A stretch of DNA of 25,512 nt from Oscillospiraceae bacterium. GTDB taxonomy: Bacteria > Bacillota > Clostridia > Oscillospirales > Ruminococcaceae. The notes below the pieces were generated by a model, which worked only from the letters and a program-made list of their open reading frames with translations, was not told where the DNA came from and made no database searches. Positions 25,005 to 25,512 of the stretch are shown here, one piece after another; position 1 is the stretch's first letter; every line of letters starts with the position of its first letter. The stretch covers positions 1 to 25,512 of the forward strand of contig JAGAUG010000074.1 in assembly GCA_017828935.1 (NCBI GenBank), read 5' to 3'. Position numbers and translations under genes: made by a program.

Positions 25005-25512
25005 ATGTTGTGGTAAGCAAGAATAGAGCTTAAAAAAATAAATTAAAAAAAATAGAGTACATTTTGTTCAAATCCTGCAAGATACGACAGGAGAGACACA
25101 ATACGCTCTATAATTATTTTACAAAAAAGCTTTTAAACTTGCAAGGGGTTTTAATAAAAAATATCGAAAAAATTGAGGGGGACTACATATGTGTATTTAG
25201 AAATGCCTGTTAAAGAACATACTTGTCCTAATTGTGGTCTAAAAACAAAGTATGTTCATAATTATAGACCTAGAAAAATAAAAGATTTACCTGCTTTTGA
25301 TCAAAACATAATTCTTGTCTATCAGTTAAGAACAGCGTATAATTTGAAAGAAGAGTTTTATAAATTACTAAATTGCAAAGACAAACAATCAGCAAAAAAA
25401 TGATGAGCGATTTGATATATGCAGCACAAGATAGTGGAATATCAGAATATAATAAGTGCAGCAACACACTAATAAATTGGCAAACAGGAATATTAAATAC
25501 ATTCGAGTATCC
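24991..25512 (+). mobile_element. Left part of a decayed ISL3-family insertion sequence
   Basis: The element is inferred from the transposase remnant and the GGGCTCTATAATAAATG sequence at 24991, which could be its left terminal repeat. The right end is outside the window, so the boundary is tentative. Confidence 0.5.
25103..25512 (+). pseudogene. ISL3-family transposase, degenerate, internally deleted and cut by the window end
   Basis: Three frame segments together match an ISL3 transposase. Frame with KKLLNLQGVLIKNIEKIEGDY (25124-25186) lacks a start codon although an AGGAGAG site lies at 25089-25095. The next frame (25185-25400) carries the zinc-finger region YLEMPVKEHTCPNCG and the KIKDLPAF motif, then jumps directly to the late QLRTAYNLKEEFYKLLNCKD segment, so the DDE catalytic core is missing (junction about 25303-25322). 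It stops at TGA 25401 after an A7 run, and the family C-terminus resumes in another frame (AAQDSGISEYNKC, TLINWQTGILNTFEY) to the window edge. The element cannot encode an active transposase. Confidence 0.85.

Noticed and set aside
25060..25085. GTTCAAATCCTGC motif resembling a tRNA T-loop, possible IS target
   Set aside because: The bases before it do not pair with CCTGC, and no acceptor, D or anticodon arms can be found.

Overview
The window is AT-rich DNA that looks like a low-G+C Firmicute, probably a Clostridia-type anaerobe. The evidence is the gene set (spoVG, greA-lysS, rdgB-yhbY-purB, a COG4100 PLP enzyme, a ComEA-like protein), strong GGAGG-type ribosome binding sites, near-consensus TTGACA-17-TATAAT promoters and T-tailed intrinsic terminators. 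I cannot name the species. No rRNA, tRNA, CRISPR array or replication origin was found.

Region 1 (1-9.7 kb, + strand) holds two very large paralogous, repeat-rich helical proteins in tandem. The first enters from outside the window, so only its last 1058 codons are visible, reading openly from base 2. The second is complete (2047 aa, N-terminal signal peptide) and has its own two tandem promoters. Both share a proline-rich linker built on a 57-bp repeat, about 75-residue helical repeats, an acidic Gly/Ser/Asp linker and a C-terminal domain of about 240 residues with two invariant cysteines. They look like an expanding family of exported surface or host-interface proteins.

Region 2 (9.6-13.3 kb, - strand) is housekeeping: greA-lysS in one operon, then spoVG, then tspO. 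The spoVG-tspO gap is unusually rich in palindromes. greA is divergent from a small membrane-protein locus, and the two consensus promoters stand back to back with their -35 boxes inside one perfect 11-bp inverted repeat.

Region 3 (13.3-19.8 kb, + strand) begins with a polytopic membrane protein split by an apparent frameshift, followed by a COG4100 (methionine gamma-lyase-like) PLP enzyme ending in an all-A/T hairpin. Next comes a tight operon: an unknown 240-aa protein, rdgB, yhbY, purB and a ComEA-like protein with the last four overlapping or nearly so. The ComEA-like protein has a normal HhH DNA-binding end but long low-complexity repeats on both sides of its single membrane helix.

Region 4 (19.8-25.5 kb, + strand) is accessory: a surface protein with seven Cys-containing GLUG-like repeats; a probable RiPP locus (radical SAM/SPASM maturase, a 27-aa two-cysteine peptide too short for usual gene callers, and a GNAT acetyltransferase); a Cass2/GyrI-like effector-binding protein; and a decayed ISL3-family transposase. 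The maturase gene carries an in-frame TAA that cuts off its N-terminal PqqD-like recognition region, so the RiPP locus is either decaying or produces a split enzyme. CpG-containing codons look rarer here than in the core genes, which fits recent acquisition.
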